Shown piece by piece: positions 36,960 through 48,687 of a DNA stretch of 64,000 bases (positions within the stretch are counted from its first letter, which is position 1; every line of letters begins with the position of its first letter). Made by a program: the position numbers and the translations under genes. Origin of the DNA: Xestospongia muta. Taxonomy: Eukaryota > Porifera > Demospongiae > Haplosclerida > Petrosiidae. Location: the NCBI GenBank assembly GCA_963693285.1, contig OY848918.1:496001-560000 (forward strand), written 5' to 3'. The notes under the pieces are model-generated. The model was not told the DNA's origin, did no database searches, and saw nothing but the letters and a program-made list of their open reading frames with translations.

Positions 36960-37450
36960 CAATTATGATACCAGAAACAACTTCACCTCTTAGTACTAGA
37001 TATAAGAGAGAATTACATTGAACAACAATAGCAATATATATAACTTACCACTAGATCTACTACTAGGTGTACTTGTTGGAGTGGGCGTAGTCATAGTCAT
37101 AGTTGTAGTTGGCATTGCTACATAATATTGATTTTTAAAAAAAATCAATTACATGACATACCTGCATTAACAGTTAGTACATAAGTATAATTTGTAATAG
37201 CTTGGCCACTGTCAGCACTACAAATGTATCTTCCAGAATTATTTGGACCAAGATTATTAAAGGTACGAGTTGGTTGACTAGTGATGTCCATAGGAGTACC
37301 ATCATTGATAATTAAGTAAATCGTAGCAGTGGAAATAGACTGTGTCACTGTGCAATCAAGTTTGAAACTACCACCTTCATCAATGGTAGTAAGATTAAAG
37401 CATTATCTCCAAAACTTAGGTTTGGTCCACCTATGAGCGATATCTTTAGA
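36960..37450 (-). pseudogene. Divergent Ig-domain gene remnant with stalk and partial TM
   Basis: An Ig exon ending at 37162 (GTATGT donor) encodes NLTTIDEGGSFKLDC ... GPNNSGRYICSAD, with the strand B and F cysteines and the usual G-x-Y-x-C. A one-base problem lies upstream near 37395. Next is a stalk exon around 37045-37110 (PTTTMTMTTPTPTSTP) and the start of a TM exon (36960-37005) that meets a stop. This Ig is unlike either array type, so it is a third, degraded lineage. Confidence 0.6.
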
Positions 37451-37469
37451 AAGACTTAATGTATCAAAT

Positions 37470-37680
37470 TGTATAATAAATGGTTAAACTTTAATGTAGC
37501 AATAATATTTCCTGCAGCATTAGCAGATGTCATAATGTATTTGCCAGTATCATTGATATTAAGAGATAAATAGATAATGTAGTAGCATTGAATTGGATTA
37601 TTGAAGATGCTATTAATGGATTCCTATTCCTTATCTGTACTATTAGTAGCAGTATAGTTTATCATTATAGTTGATAATAC
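37470..37680 (-). pseudogene. Decayed Ig and FN3 scraps
   Basis: 37480-37580 reads as an Ig end with NINDTGKYIMTSANAAGNI, where the strand-F cysteine is Met. 37628-37675 matches part of the B-type first FN3 exon (INYTATNSTD). Neither has usable boundaries. Confidence 0.55.
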
Positions 37681-37685
37681 ATACA

Positions 37686-40600
37686 TCATATATAGTCATC
37701 GATATTATCATATACATCAGTACTATCTTGATATGTTGTCTCATAAACTGGAGGAGTAATCAGTGATGACTGTTGTTCCACTGTACTATATGATATATTC
37801 TCTGTTACTTCAATTGATGACTGATCATCTGGTCCTTTAGTTATACCATATGCTTCATTTTGTACTGAGAAGAACTCTTTTATCACTGGACTACTCTCAC
37901 CTCTACTCTCTTTAGTACTGGACACTAGTAGAACACACACACACACACACAGTGGTAATAGTTACTACTATTTAGTACTGACCTTTATATATCAAGATTA
38001 TTACTACAATTAAGATAACAACTATTAATAGTAGGAATATAATACTAATACTAATACTAATACCAGTAGATTATATTTTGAGATAAACATAAACATGTCA
38101 TTACTAATTTGTCTATTACATTAATGACATCTACTGAACCATGACATGTACATATCATGACATTGTACACATAACATGACATACCTTTATTTTTATATAA
38201 GATATAGAAGATAATAAGTCCAACAAGAACAACAATAGCTAGTAAGATAATAATAGGAATAAAAATACCAGCAATAGCTCCACCACTTAGTCCTAAATAT
38301 AAGAGAGAGATATAGTATATAACAATAGTAATGACTTACCACTAGGACTGGTTTCTGTAGGGGGACTTATAGTAGGTGTGGTTAATACTGTAATTGATAT
38401 TGAAGGTACTAGTCCTAAATATAAGAGAGAGATATAGTATATAACAATAGTAATAACTTACCACTAGGACTGGTTTCTGTAGGGGGACTTATAGTAGGTG
38501 TGGTTAATACTGTAATTGATATTGAAGGTACTAGTCCTAAATATAAGAGAGAGATATAGTATATAACAATAGTAATAACTTACCACTAGGACTGGTCTCT
38601 GTAGGGGGACTTATAGTAGGTGTGGTTGATATTGTAATTGATATTGAAGGTACTGTTGTGGTAGTAGGTGTGGTTGATGGTTCTACAGTTGATGTGGTGA
38701 TGATGGATGTAGTAGTAGAAGAACAACAAGTAATATAAATTATATTATGTAGCCATTAAAGAGTTCTATCTTATACACACACAAACAATGATAACCTCTT
38801 TATAATCAGGACTACTATGATAACATCTTCAGTTATTGTACATATTGTTTAGTAAAGTAATAATAAGAGTAGACTCACTTGGTAGGACAGTGATCTTTCC
38901 AGTTGTCATGGTAACCTTAGAAGAACCATATTTGTTTGTAGTTGTAATATTAAATGAGAATGATCCTCCATTAGTTAATACAATAGTAAGAGGTACTATA
39001 GTTTTACTGATATACTTCATAAAAGAAAAGCTCTCACTTTCTACAATAGACTTATCACTTATATTAATAATAGTTACATTGAACTGGAAGCTAGTATTGT
39101 CACCAGGTGAACGAGTACGAATCTCAAGAGTCACTTGACCAGGAGATGAGGTAGTTGATATTAGTTCAGGTATTGATGGTATACCTATTGTATAATATAA
39201 TATATTGACGATATTGTGATTATAATTATAATAATTGAATATATATTGTTTTAACTAACAAATTTGTAACCTACTTGTTTATATGTTAGTGGCTATAATA
39301 AAATTCACAATTAATGAAAATTTATTATACAATTAAATTACTGTATATCATAAGAATGAGATTTAATATAATAACATATAATGTACAAATTGTTTAGTTG
39401 AAATAACTCATTCATTTTACAAGCTAAGTTCTAATGTCTATCATAACATCATAACTTGTTGATCAACTTAGTTTCACAAACTATCAGTTACTACCATATA
39501 CCATATTTGGTAATATTACCTTCAGTAGATATAATATTAGAGATATTCCTCATATCAGTACCATTAGTATTGATAGCAGTAACACTACAGTAGTATCTCT
39601 CTCCAGCAAACACTGGACCTACACTAGTACTACCCATCAACTTATCATCAACACATCCAGTTATATTAGAACATGATAACATTTTATAAAGTTGATTTGA
39701 GCTACCGTCTCCATCAATAACACAAGACACCTCTATATCATCAATATCTTGACCTCCAGTATGACGAAATGTCCATGATATATTAATATTACCATTAGAT
39801 GGTATAACATTGACTGTCTGGAACATTGGAGCTAACAGATAACAGAGATATATCATATATACACACATTGATATAACACAATTACCTCCTCTCATTGTCA
39901 TAAAGGTAATTGGATCACTGGGTTCACTCTCTAATAGACCAATGGTGTCTCCCATGGCAACAGCTACAACAGTAACATTATATGTAGTACTGGGGATAAT
40001 GCCCCTGATAATTAGTGTAGTATTAGTAGTATTTAAGATGACATCAGAGGGAGGAGGTGGTACCATCACAACATGATAATAACTAACAGTTGGAGTACCC
40101 AGTTCATTAGGAGGTGACCATGTTAGTTTGACACTTGTATCAGTCACATCCATCTCTCTCACATTAAGAGGAGGACCAGGTATCACTGATAAAAGAGAGT
40201 ATCATAATTTATGACAACAGTAATGATATTATCTATATACCTGCTATAATGAGTTGGACTGTTTGATAGAGACCTGATCTTACACCATTATTAACAATAC
40301 AGATATATGTACCATTATCTTCATTGGTAACATTAGTTATTGTAATCTCTCCATCTACTGATGTATTAAAATGACCACCAGGATTTATGACTGTATTATC
40401 TGGACCAGTCCAAGTCACATCAGGTACAGGATTACCCTCTATATCAGTAAATGCTATCAAAGTCATTGTATTACCAGATAGTACTAGTTGAGATCTTCCA
40501 TCTCTAGTAGCAGTAAGATCTGTTGATACATACAAGTTATAAGTAGCTATATTTTAAGATCAACTTACATTGTACATCTAGTATGAAGTATCCTGTTGAG

Positions 40601-41378
40601 TTACCCCCTTCATTAGATGCTATCATACTATAATTACCAGACTGAGAACGAGACACAGATGAGAAGGTAATATATGGGTATACTGATATATTAGGATTAG
40701 TACTATCAGGACTAATGACCACTTCATTATAGAACCAAGTAAACTGAGGTAAGAGAGGATAACCTGGTGTGCTCTCAATATTAAATGAAAAGGTAGACTT
40801 CTCTATCACAAACTGTGGGATAGACTCTTGATGAAATATAGGAGGTTCTGAGAAAATATAGTAATACGGTACAAAATTTGCTTTGCAATTATTATTTACA
40901 TATTTATTTATTTAAACACAAAAAGTATTATTGCAATTTTTAAAGGAGATTTAACATTTTCATTTTACTTACGAATAATTCTTAGATAAAATTTGCCAAC
41001 AATAACCTCAGCACTACCACATCCAATAGCAGTATTATCAAATGAACTATTAAAACTCAGTATAGTTAAATTAGTATGAAATGTACCCTCTCCTTCAGCC
41101 ATAAAGTTGTCAAAGAATGATTGAGCAGATGTGCCATTATTATATAATTCAATAAAGACACGAACTGCTTCATCTCTTATTAATGACCATCGCGTTATCC
41201 TTTGTTCGCCATCTGTAGTTCGGTTAATATAACAATATAACTGGATATTAGTAGCATTTTCTAAAGCAGATACAACAGGTACAACATTTTTTAACGTCTC
41301 AGGAACAGTAATAGCCTCAAATAATTGTCCCAAAGCCGTGTTTCCAACGACAGTTAGCAACAGGAGCACACACAACAT
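37686..41378 (-). CDS. Mosaic Ig/FN3 receptor with triplicated stalk exon
   Basis: Predicted 825 residues. Exons: 40973-41378, 40569-40847 (B-type Ig), 40241-40519 (A-type Ig), 39886-40185, 39520-39831, 38879-39184 (FN3-C), stalk 38584-38682, stalk repeats 38462-38536 and 38340-38414, TM1 38185-38292, tail 37686-37924. Signal MLCVLLLLTVVGNTALGQ, Ig-like to 135 (LYCYI ... IGCGSAE), Ig to 228 and 321, FN3 to 421 and 525, FN3-C to 627, stalk to 710, TM1 to 746. The tail keeps ISYSTV and YDNI but has YETT for YETI, so the ITAM-like pair is broken. The TM2 copy has lost its acceptor (ATAATCTACTGG). A Penelope-like element lies directly upstream of the ATG. Partly duplicated at 51.7-54.2 kb. Confidence 0.85.
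38292..38657. repeat. 122-bp tandem repeat, three copies
   Basis: The word tcctaaatataagagag recurs at 38291, 38413 and 38535, a constant period of 122 bp. Copies 1 and 2 are almost identical and copy 3 differs at a few sites. Each unit contains a complete 47-bp intron and a 75-bp stalk exon, so the duplication is recent and frame-preserving. Confidence 0.9.
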
Positions 41379-41429
41379 TGTCTTGATGAAGTCTGGGGTT
41401 CTCTATAAAACAACTTAAAGAAAGTTTCT

Positions 41430-42745
41430 TGCCGACGTTTCGACCAGATGCTCTATAATAATTTATAGTCGTCTTCAGGGCTAAAATGAGCTAGGTGTGA
41501 ACATAACATTATTTATATAGTCTATACTATAATAGCATGTATCTACACGATGCAGTATCATAATGAAATGGTGATAACAAGTACGGAAATGTAAAAACAA
41601 TTTGAATCGTAGTTGTATTTCATGCCGTATCATAAAAATTATGTATTATACTGTTATACATACGTCATACTCAAATGTTAAGAAAACTACATGATTCATT
41701 TCTGTGCATTATTGGCTGTGTAGGTGTGAACGTAACGCTATTTATATAGCCTATACTCTGCCACGAGGGTATAGATATGAGATGGTGTTGGTCCCGTCTA
41801 CATCCGCTTCAAGGCTGCCATCCAGCATCCTGGTAACTCCAGGCCCTCATCCCGGTTGAGGCGTTGGTCTGGAGGGGTCACGAGGATGTGCAGAGCTTCC
41901 ATGATCTTCAGTTCTTTAGTTCCTCTGCCCTCTGGCCTGGCCAATAATGGTTGTGTCATCACATTGGATGGAATGCAGGGTGTTCCAAGCGTGCTCTGCT
42001 GCTGCCGATGTCTCGGTGTTACCCATGGTGCACGTCTCTATGCTCTCTTAGCCTAGTCTCCAATCTTCGAGTGGTCTCACCGATATACACTTTGCCACAG
42101 TCACAGGGGATCCAGTAAACTACCTTGGAGTGCTTTTTCCTTGGCAGTCTATCCTTCACCCTGGATAGCATTGTGCAGAGTGTTCACCCAGGTCTGAAGA
42201 CCACTCTGAGGTTGTGGCAACTGCACACTCGTCTTATGTCCTCACTTACCCCAGATATGTAGGGCAGCATTACCAGGGGTGGTACCTCATCTTGCTGTCC
42301 TTGGGGTTCCAACTGCGACCTGGGAGGAGGAGTAGCAGAAACACGGATGAATTGGGTGGGGTAACCATTCAGCTTTAGGACATTTTCTAGGTGTTCCTCT
42401 TCCTTTCACAGGTCAGCCAGTGTGGTGGTGACCTTTCTGGCTCTGTCATATAGGCATTGGACCAATCCTTTCCTGACATGAATTGGATGGTGGGACTTGA
42501 AGTTCAGATATAGGTCGGTGTGGGTGGTCTTCCGGTAGTAGTAATGTTTAGAGTACCATCCTTCTTCCTCCTAAGAAGGGTGTCGAGGAATGGCAGAGAC
42601 CCATCTTTTTCCAACTCAAAGGTAAATTGTATTGATGGTCGGATACTATTCAGGTGGTTCAATAATCCCTCCATGGTGTTCCTTTTGGCTATGCTGCACG
42701 TGTTGTCCACATATCGTTTCCATAGTCTGGGTCAACATTGTCTTA
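41430..42745 (-). mobile_element. Degenerate Penelope-like retroelement, copy 1
   Basis: The minus strand encodes, in broken frames, WKRYVDNTCSIAKR, then FELEKDGSLPFLDTLL and DGTLNIT (end of a reverse transcriptase), and near 42050-42130 VVYWIPCDCGKVYIGET followed by RRLETRLREH, a GIY-YIG endonuclease signature. RT end followed by GIY-YIG is characteristic of Penelope-like elements. The element is cut at the RT catalytic block and has a frameshift after DGTLNIT relative to copy 2. Flanking GACGTTTCGACC and GTCTTCAGGGC near 41434-41478 look like element ends. Confidence 0.8.
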
Positions 42746-42812
42746 TTTGTGGGTAAAATCTTTGATTATTATAATTAAGAAATAGAAGCACAATTTTGTA
42801 TTTCATACAATA

Positions 42813-45800
42813 TCATTTAATATTATCATGATTTATTGTCTCATAAACTGGAGGAGTAATCAGTGATGATTGTTGTTCCACTGTACTATATGATATATTC
42901 TCTGTTACTTCAATTGATGACTGATGAATACCATATGCATCATTTCTGAACTGTATCATCACTGGATCTTTACTCTCTTTAGTACTGGACACTAGTAGAA
43001 CATACACACAGTGGTAATAGTTACTACTATATAGTACTGACTTTTATATATCAAGATTATTACAACAATTAAGATAACAACTATTAGTACTAGTATGATA
43101 ATAATACTAATAATAATACCAACAATAACTACATTATATTTTGAGAAAAACCTGCTATTTCTACAACATTGTACATGATATTGTACATATTATGACATTG
43201 TACACATAACATGACACACCTTTATTTTTATATAAGATATAGAAGATAATAAGTCCAACAAGAACAACAATAGCTAGTAATATAATAATAGGAATAACAA
43301 TACCAGCAATAGCTCCACCACTTAGTCCTAAATATAAGAGAGAGATATATTATATAACAATAGTAATAACTTACCACTAGGTTTACTTCCTGTAGGGGGA
43401 CTTGTAGTGGGTGTGGTTGATATTGTAATCGATATTGAAGGTACTACTGTGGTAGTAGGTGTGGTTGATGGTCCTACAGTTGATGTGGTGATGATGGATG
43501 TAGTAGTAGAACAACAAATAATATAAATTATATTATATAGCCATTAAAGAGCTCTATCTTATACACACACAAACATAGATAACCTCTCTGTTACTATGAT
43601 AAAATCTCTAGTTATTGTACATATTGTTTAGTAGAGTAACAATAAGAGTAGACTCACTTGGTTGGATAATGATCACTCCAGTTGTCATGGTAACCTTAGA
43701 AGAACCATATTTGTTTGTAGTTGTAATATTAAATGAGAATGATCCTCCATTATTCAATACAATAGTAAGAGGTACTATAGTATTACTGATATACTTCATA
43801 AAAGGAAAGCTCTTAGTTTGCACAATTAAATTATTAGTTATATCAATAATAGTTACATTGAACTGGAAGGTAGTATTGTCACCAGGTGAACGAGTACGAA
43901 CCTCAAGAATCACCTGACCAGGAGATGAAGTGTTTGATATGAACACAGGTAATGATGGTATACCTAGAGGTGTTATCAGTGATTAAGGAAATGATTAACA
44001 TATTTACTTTATAGACACATACATGTCCGTGGTAAACCAGTTGATTATATTGAAATCAAACACTACATTATGACATTATATTACATTCAGAAGGTATAAT
44101 ATTGGAGATGTTCCTCATATCAGTACCATTAGTATTGATAGCAGTAACACTACAATAGTATCTCTCTCCAGCAAACACTGGACCTACACTAGTACTACCC
44201 ATCAAATTATCATCAACACATCCACTTATATTAGAACATGATAACATATTATAAAGTTGATTTGAACTACCCTCTCCATCAATAACACAATACACCTCTA
44301 CATCATCAATATCTTGACCTCCAGTATGACGAAATCTCCATGATATATTAATATTACCATTAGATGGTATAACATTGACTGTCTGGAACATTGGAGCTAA
44401 CAGATAACAGAGATAACTGTGAATGACAATTGTCACAATAACAATCGATATGTATATACATGAATACATATACATACATACACATACACAATAACACCTA
44501 TAATATATATATATATATATATATACATATATGCATATAGATATATCATGTATGTATTATATCAATAACATGCTACCATTAATGAACAAAATTATTACAT
44601 TAAACAATTGTCATTTTGTTTTTTTGCTATGTGTGCATCACATAATTACATACAGTAAAGTTACTTACTTGTTACAGTAGTAGTAGTGATATTTTGACAT
44701 ACTGGTTCACTCTCTCCATATGATGTTACTACTAATACACAACATGTGTATGTAGTATTAGGTAATAGACCAGTAATAGATGTATTAACAGTACTGTCTC
44801 CATTATATAATACTGTCTTAGAATATCTTGTGCTTTGTTGTTGTTTTATAGTATTACAGTAAACATTAAAATGTACTATGTCGTGTGTCATATTATAATT
44901 CCATTGTATATACACTGAGAAGTTCAGTGAACCAATCAATAGATTCTTAGGAAGGTTCACTATAGAAGTAAACTATATATGTCATATTTTTGAAAGTTTA
45001 AGGTAGACAAAGATTACCTCCACAAGTAAGTCCTGGTTTCAGTAAATTTGACTTCATATTACATCTTGAGATCCATTGTATTGAGCAATTTCTAAAGTCA
45101 TTTTCAGTACCATTGCAGCTAAAGTAAGGAGTCATTACTGGAATGGACTCCTCACTAGATACAAGTGTGTTTTTAGCTCCTATATATAAAATTATTCTAA
45201 AAACAATTGATAATCTCAAATGCTGATAATCATACCAATTGGATTTCTTCCCAGTTGTCTACAAGCTACGTTTGCCTGGCCTAATGTCCAAGTATTACTA
45301 CAGAGTGTGTGCCATTGACCAAATGCACAGATTTTCAAAATTTTGTCTATTAATGACAAACTTCCAGATATACAGGATAAATTAGCTATAATAGTATATA
45401 TTTGCAAAAGATAAATTATTAATTGGTGATATAGTATACCTTCAATGCATTTAGCTATTGCATATATATAACCGTAAGAGTTGTAGTTGCAATAATATAT
45501 ATTTTGATCATCAGATAAACAATTTATGAGTTTTTCTTCTAATCCAGAACAAGAAAGGTTTTTAGAATAAAATTTGTTTGAATAACCCCCATAAACTTTT
45601 AATTCTATGTCAGAGTAGAGAATAAACCTTTTAATTATGAAAATTACCATAACTACAATACCTGATCCTTCTTCCCATTCCATTCCCTTTTGATAACAAG
45701 CCACTCTAGCTTCATTTTCACTCCACAGGTTAGTAGTACCTTGTTTAGCACAAATATACCTCCACTCGTGTCCACTACAGATCTGTAGTTTATTTCTATC

Positions 45801-45941
45801 CATGGCTCTTTGTTGAAGGGTTCCTTCCTTGCAACTATCTACAAGTACTAATAGATACAACTCTAGGATTAAGCTTACAAATTACCTACCTCCTTGTAGT
45901 AGTAATAGCAACAAAAAGTACAATAATAGATAAGAGGTCAT
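42813..45941 (-). CDS. SRCR-FN3 receptor sharing the ITIM-like tail cassette
   Basis: Predicted 669 residues (TM1 only). Exons: 45890-45941 (signal MTSYLLLYFLLLLLLQG), 45662-45847 and 45440-45604 (first SRCR-like domain in two exons), 45236-45385 and 45018-45179 (second), 44669-44959 (divergent FN3), 44085-44396 (A-type FN3), 43658-43963 (FN3-C), 43375-43473 (stalk), 43220-43327 (TM1), 42813-42991 (tail). SRCR evidence: ARVACYQKG, ANVACRQLGRNPIG, FSCNGTENDFRNCS and LSCSGLEEKLINC, the usual scavenger-receptor cysteine pattern. Domains end near residues 17, 134, 238, 335, 439, 541, 574, 610. An 87-bp TM2 exon at 43042-43128 is intact here. The tail is a shorter form (DPVMIQFRNDAYGIH) with ISYSTV and YETI but no second ITAM tyrosine. 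From FN3 onward it is a copy of array exons: an ectodomain swap. Confidence 0.82.
44503..44527. repeat. (AT)n microsatellite
   Basis: Uninterrupted AT dinucleotides inside the intron between the two FN3 exons of the SRCR receptor gene, followed by further TA-rich sequence. Confidence 0.9.
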
Positions 45942-45949
45942 AATGAACT

Positions 45950-46252
45950 TGCTTATCTTTATCTGCTACCTTACACTTAAACAACAAATTTGTTAAGGCA
46001 CTTTCAATGTGTACTAACACAAAAAATATAATGATGTAATATGATGTAATGAGATGTCATATATCAGTTGTTTTAACAGTGTCAATAATTAAATTCTCAC
46101 TGTGTACACATGAGTTTAATAAAGACAGCAAATTTTAGCTTGCTTATGACCATAAATTGAAGCTATGCATGCAGTAGTATAGTTATCAACACATGGAACA
46201 ATTTAAGTATTTCTAATTTGTCACATACATGTCATTGAATACGATTATATAA

Positions 46253-46295
<43 letters not shown>

Positions 46296-47040
46296 GTGAT
46301 AATTGTATCATTTTTTTATTTTTAGATGATCAATGAACAAGAGTTCATGTGAAAGTATCAAAATTGAAGCAAGTGAATAGAAAAAGTATTTAGTAATTGT
46401 ATTCATAATTATCAATGCTTATTTATTTAATAGACACTTCATAGGTCATCATCAAAGTACTGATGCACTTGTTATAAAACAAAAAATAACATCTTGTAAT
46501 GACAGAATCAACCTCAAGTTATAATGAGTTCTAATATTAACATCAATTATATTGAACATGAACTGTGTACATTATAAAATAAACAAAGTCAACAAATATT
46601 ATGACCATAAATAAATTGATACATAGTTTATGTAAATGTCTCTAATAAAAAGGTCATATTATTGAGCACAACTTTGCAATAATGATTATGTTGAACTGAT
46701 CTATAATTGTAGACAAACTAATAATATTTAATGATAATAATTAAAAATTCAAGATACAATTCATGTCACATGTGACGTATTAATATGTAAACTTTGAGAC
46801 AAAACAAAATATAACTATAAATACTGTATTCAATATATGATGGTCATTGTTTGTCTTTTATTTGACAAAGACTTTGTAACTATAACTTGGATTATCACTT
46901 TGGTTACTACTTAATGTATGAATGGACTAGTTGATAGTATTATCTTGTGAGATTATTGTTGAATTATTATAACTAAGATGACTGTTATAATGGGTGTGGC
47001 TAATATGGAGATAGTAGTAGGAGTTGGTCCTACATTGACA
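45950..47040. other. Intergenic, AT-rich
   Basis: Upstream region of the SRCR receptor. No coding signal seen on either strand. Contains the (TA)n tract at 46257-46292. Confidence 0.5.
46257..46292. repeat. (TA)n microsatellite
   Basis: About 18 TA units upstream of the SRCR receptor gene. Confidence 0.9.
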
Positions 47041-47057
47041 TAATATGTTAATTAATT

Positions 47058-47350
47058 GTGATCTCTCCAGTTGTCATGGTAACCTTAGAAGAACCATATT
47101 TGTTTGTAGTTGTAATATTAAATGAGAATGATCCTCCATTAGTTAATACATTAGTCAGAGGTACTATAGTATTACTGATATACTTCATGAAAGAATAGCT
47201 CTCATTTTCTACAATAGACTTATCACTTATATTAATAATAGTTACATTGAACTGGAAGCTAGTATTGTCACCAGGTGAACGAGTACGAACCTCAAGAGTC
47301 ACTTGACCAGGAGATGAGGTAGTTGATATTAGTTCAGGTATTGATGGTAT
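47058..47350 (-). pseudogene. Orphan A-type FN3-C exon fragment
   Basis: Matches the FN3-C exon from its first codons to TGEIT, where the donor is lost. Its 5' side joins directly, without an acceptor, to DNA from the 3' flank of a tail exon. The same joint (GGTATATTATATGTAC) recurs at 48687, so this is the left partial copy of the tandem unit to the right. Confidence 0.75.
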
Positions 47351-48687
47351 ATTATATGTACAAAAATTACATACACAACTGATGCATGGCTGAATATTAA
47401 TAGTTTTAAAATCAATAATAATACATACATTATATATAGTCATTGATATTATCATATACATCAGTACTATCTTGATTTATTGTCTAATAAACTGGAGGAG
47501 TAATCAGTGATGACTGTTGTTCCACTGTACTATATGATATATTCTCTGTTACTTCAATTGATGACTGATGAATACTATATGCATCATTTCTGAACTGTAT
47601 CATCACTGGATTTCTACTCTGTTTAGTACTGGACTCTAGTAGAACACACACACACACACACAATGGTAATAGTTACTACTATATAGTATTGACCTTTATA
47701 TATCAAGATTATTATAACAATTAAGATAACAACTATTAGTACTAGCAAGATAATAATACTAATAATAATACCAGCAATAACTACATTATATTTTGAGATA
47801 AATATGTCATTACTAATTTGTCTATTACATTAATGACATCTACTGGACCATGACATGTACATATCATGACATTGTACACATAACATGACATACCCTTATT
47901 TTTATATAAGATATAGAAGATAATAAGTCCAACAAGAACAACAATAGCCAGTAAAATAATAATTGCAATAGCTCTACCACTTAGTCCTAAATGTGAGAGA
48001 GAGAGATAGTGAACAACAATAGTAATAACTTACCACTAGATCTGGTCTCTATAGGTGGACTTGTAGTGGGTGTGGTTGATACTGTAATTGATATTGAAGG
48101 TACTGCTGTTGTAGTAGGTGTGGCTGATGGTCCTATAGTTGATGTGGTGATGGATGTAGTAGTAGTTTGAGTAGCTTATGTATTGAAATGTAATGTATAT
48201 TATGTCGTATGTATTATCTAGTATAGTGAACAAAACAAAGAAAAACAAGTAATATAAATTATTTTATGTAGTCATTAAAGAGCTCTATCTTATACACACA
48301 CAAACAATTATAACATCTCTACAATCAGGACTAATATGATAACATCTCCAGTGATTGTACATATTATATAGTAAAGTAATACTCACTTGGTTGGATAATG
48401 ATCTCTCCAGTAGAAAGAACTTCAGATGTACCATATTGGTTTGTAGTTGTAATATTAAATAAGAATGATCCTCCATTAGTTAATACAATAGTAAGAGGTA
48501 CTATAGTATTACTGATATACTTCATAAAAGAAAAGCTCTCACTTTCTACAATAGACTTATGACTTATATTAATAATAGTTACATTGAACTGGAAGCTAGT
48601 ATTGTCACCAGGTGAACAAGTACGAACCTCAAGAGTCACTTGACCAGGAGATGAGGTAGTTGATATTAGTTCAGGTATTGATGGTAT
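47351..48687 (-). pseudogene. Headless anchor unit 1: FN3-C, stalk, TM1, TM2, truncated tail
   Basis: Contains FN3-C (48387-48684, acceptor lost), stalk near 48040-48145, TM1 near 47893-47985, TM2 near 47690-47775 and a short-form tail (47484-47635). No Ig, other FN3 or signal exons. The tail stops at TAG (47484-47486) right after PVY, so the ITAM-like pair is removed while ISYSTV remains. Unit length is 1,337 bp and is repeated immediately to the right. Confidence 0.8.

Noticed and set aside
38292..38657. CRISPR-like or satellite array
   Set aside because: The 122-bp units have no spacers and correspond exactly to an intron plus a coding stalk exon.
38836..39138. Plus-strand open frames of about 100 codons opposite FN3-C exons (also 24772-25074, 43615-43917, 56482-56781)
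   Set aside because: They are antisense shadows: they recur wherever the minus-strand FN3-C exon occurs, and the minus frame has FN3-like sequence, splice sites and neighbours.
48036..48248. Minus-strand Tyr/Ile/His-rich frames at 48036-48248 and 49375-49587
   Set aside because: They cover the stalk exon in the wrong frame; the phase-1 frame gives the normal Thr/Pro stalk.
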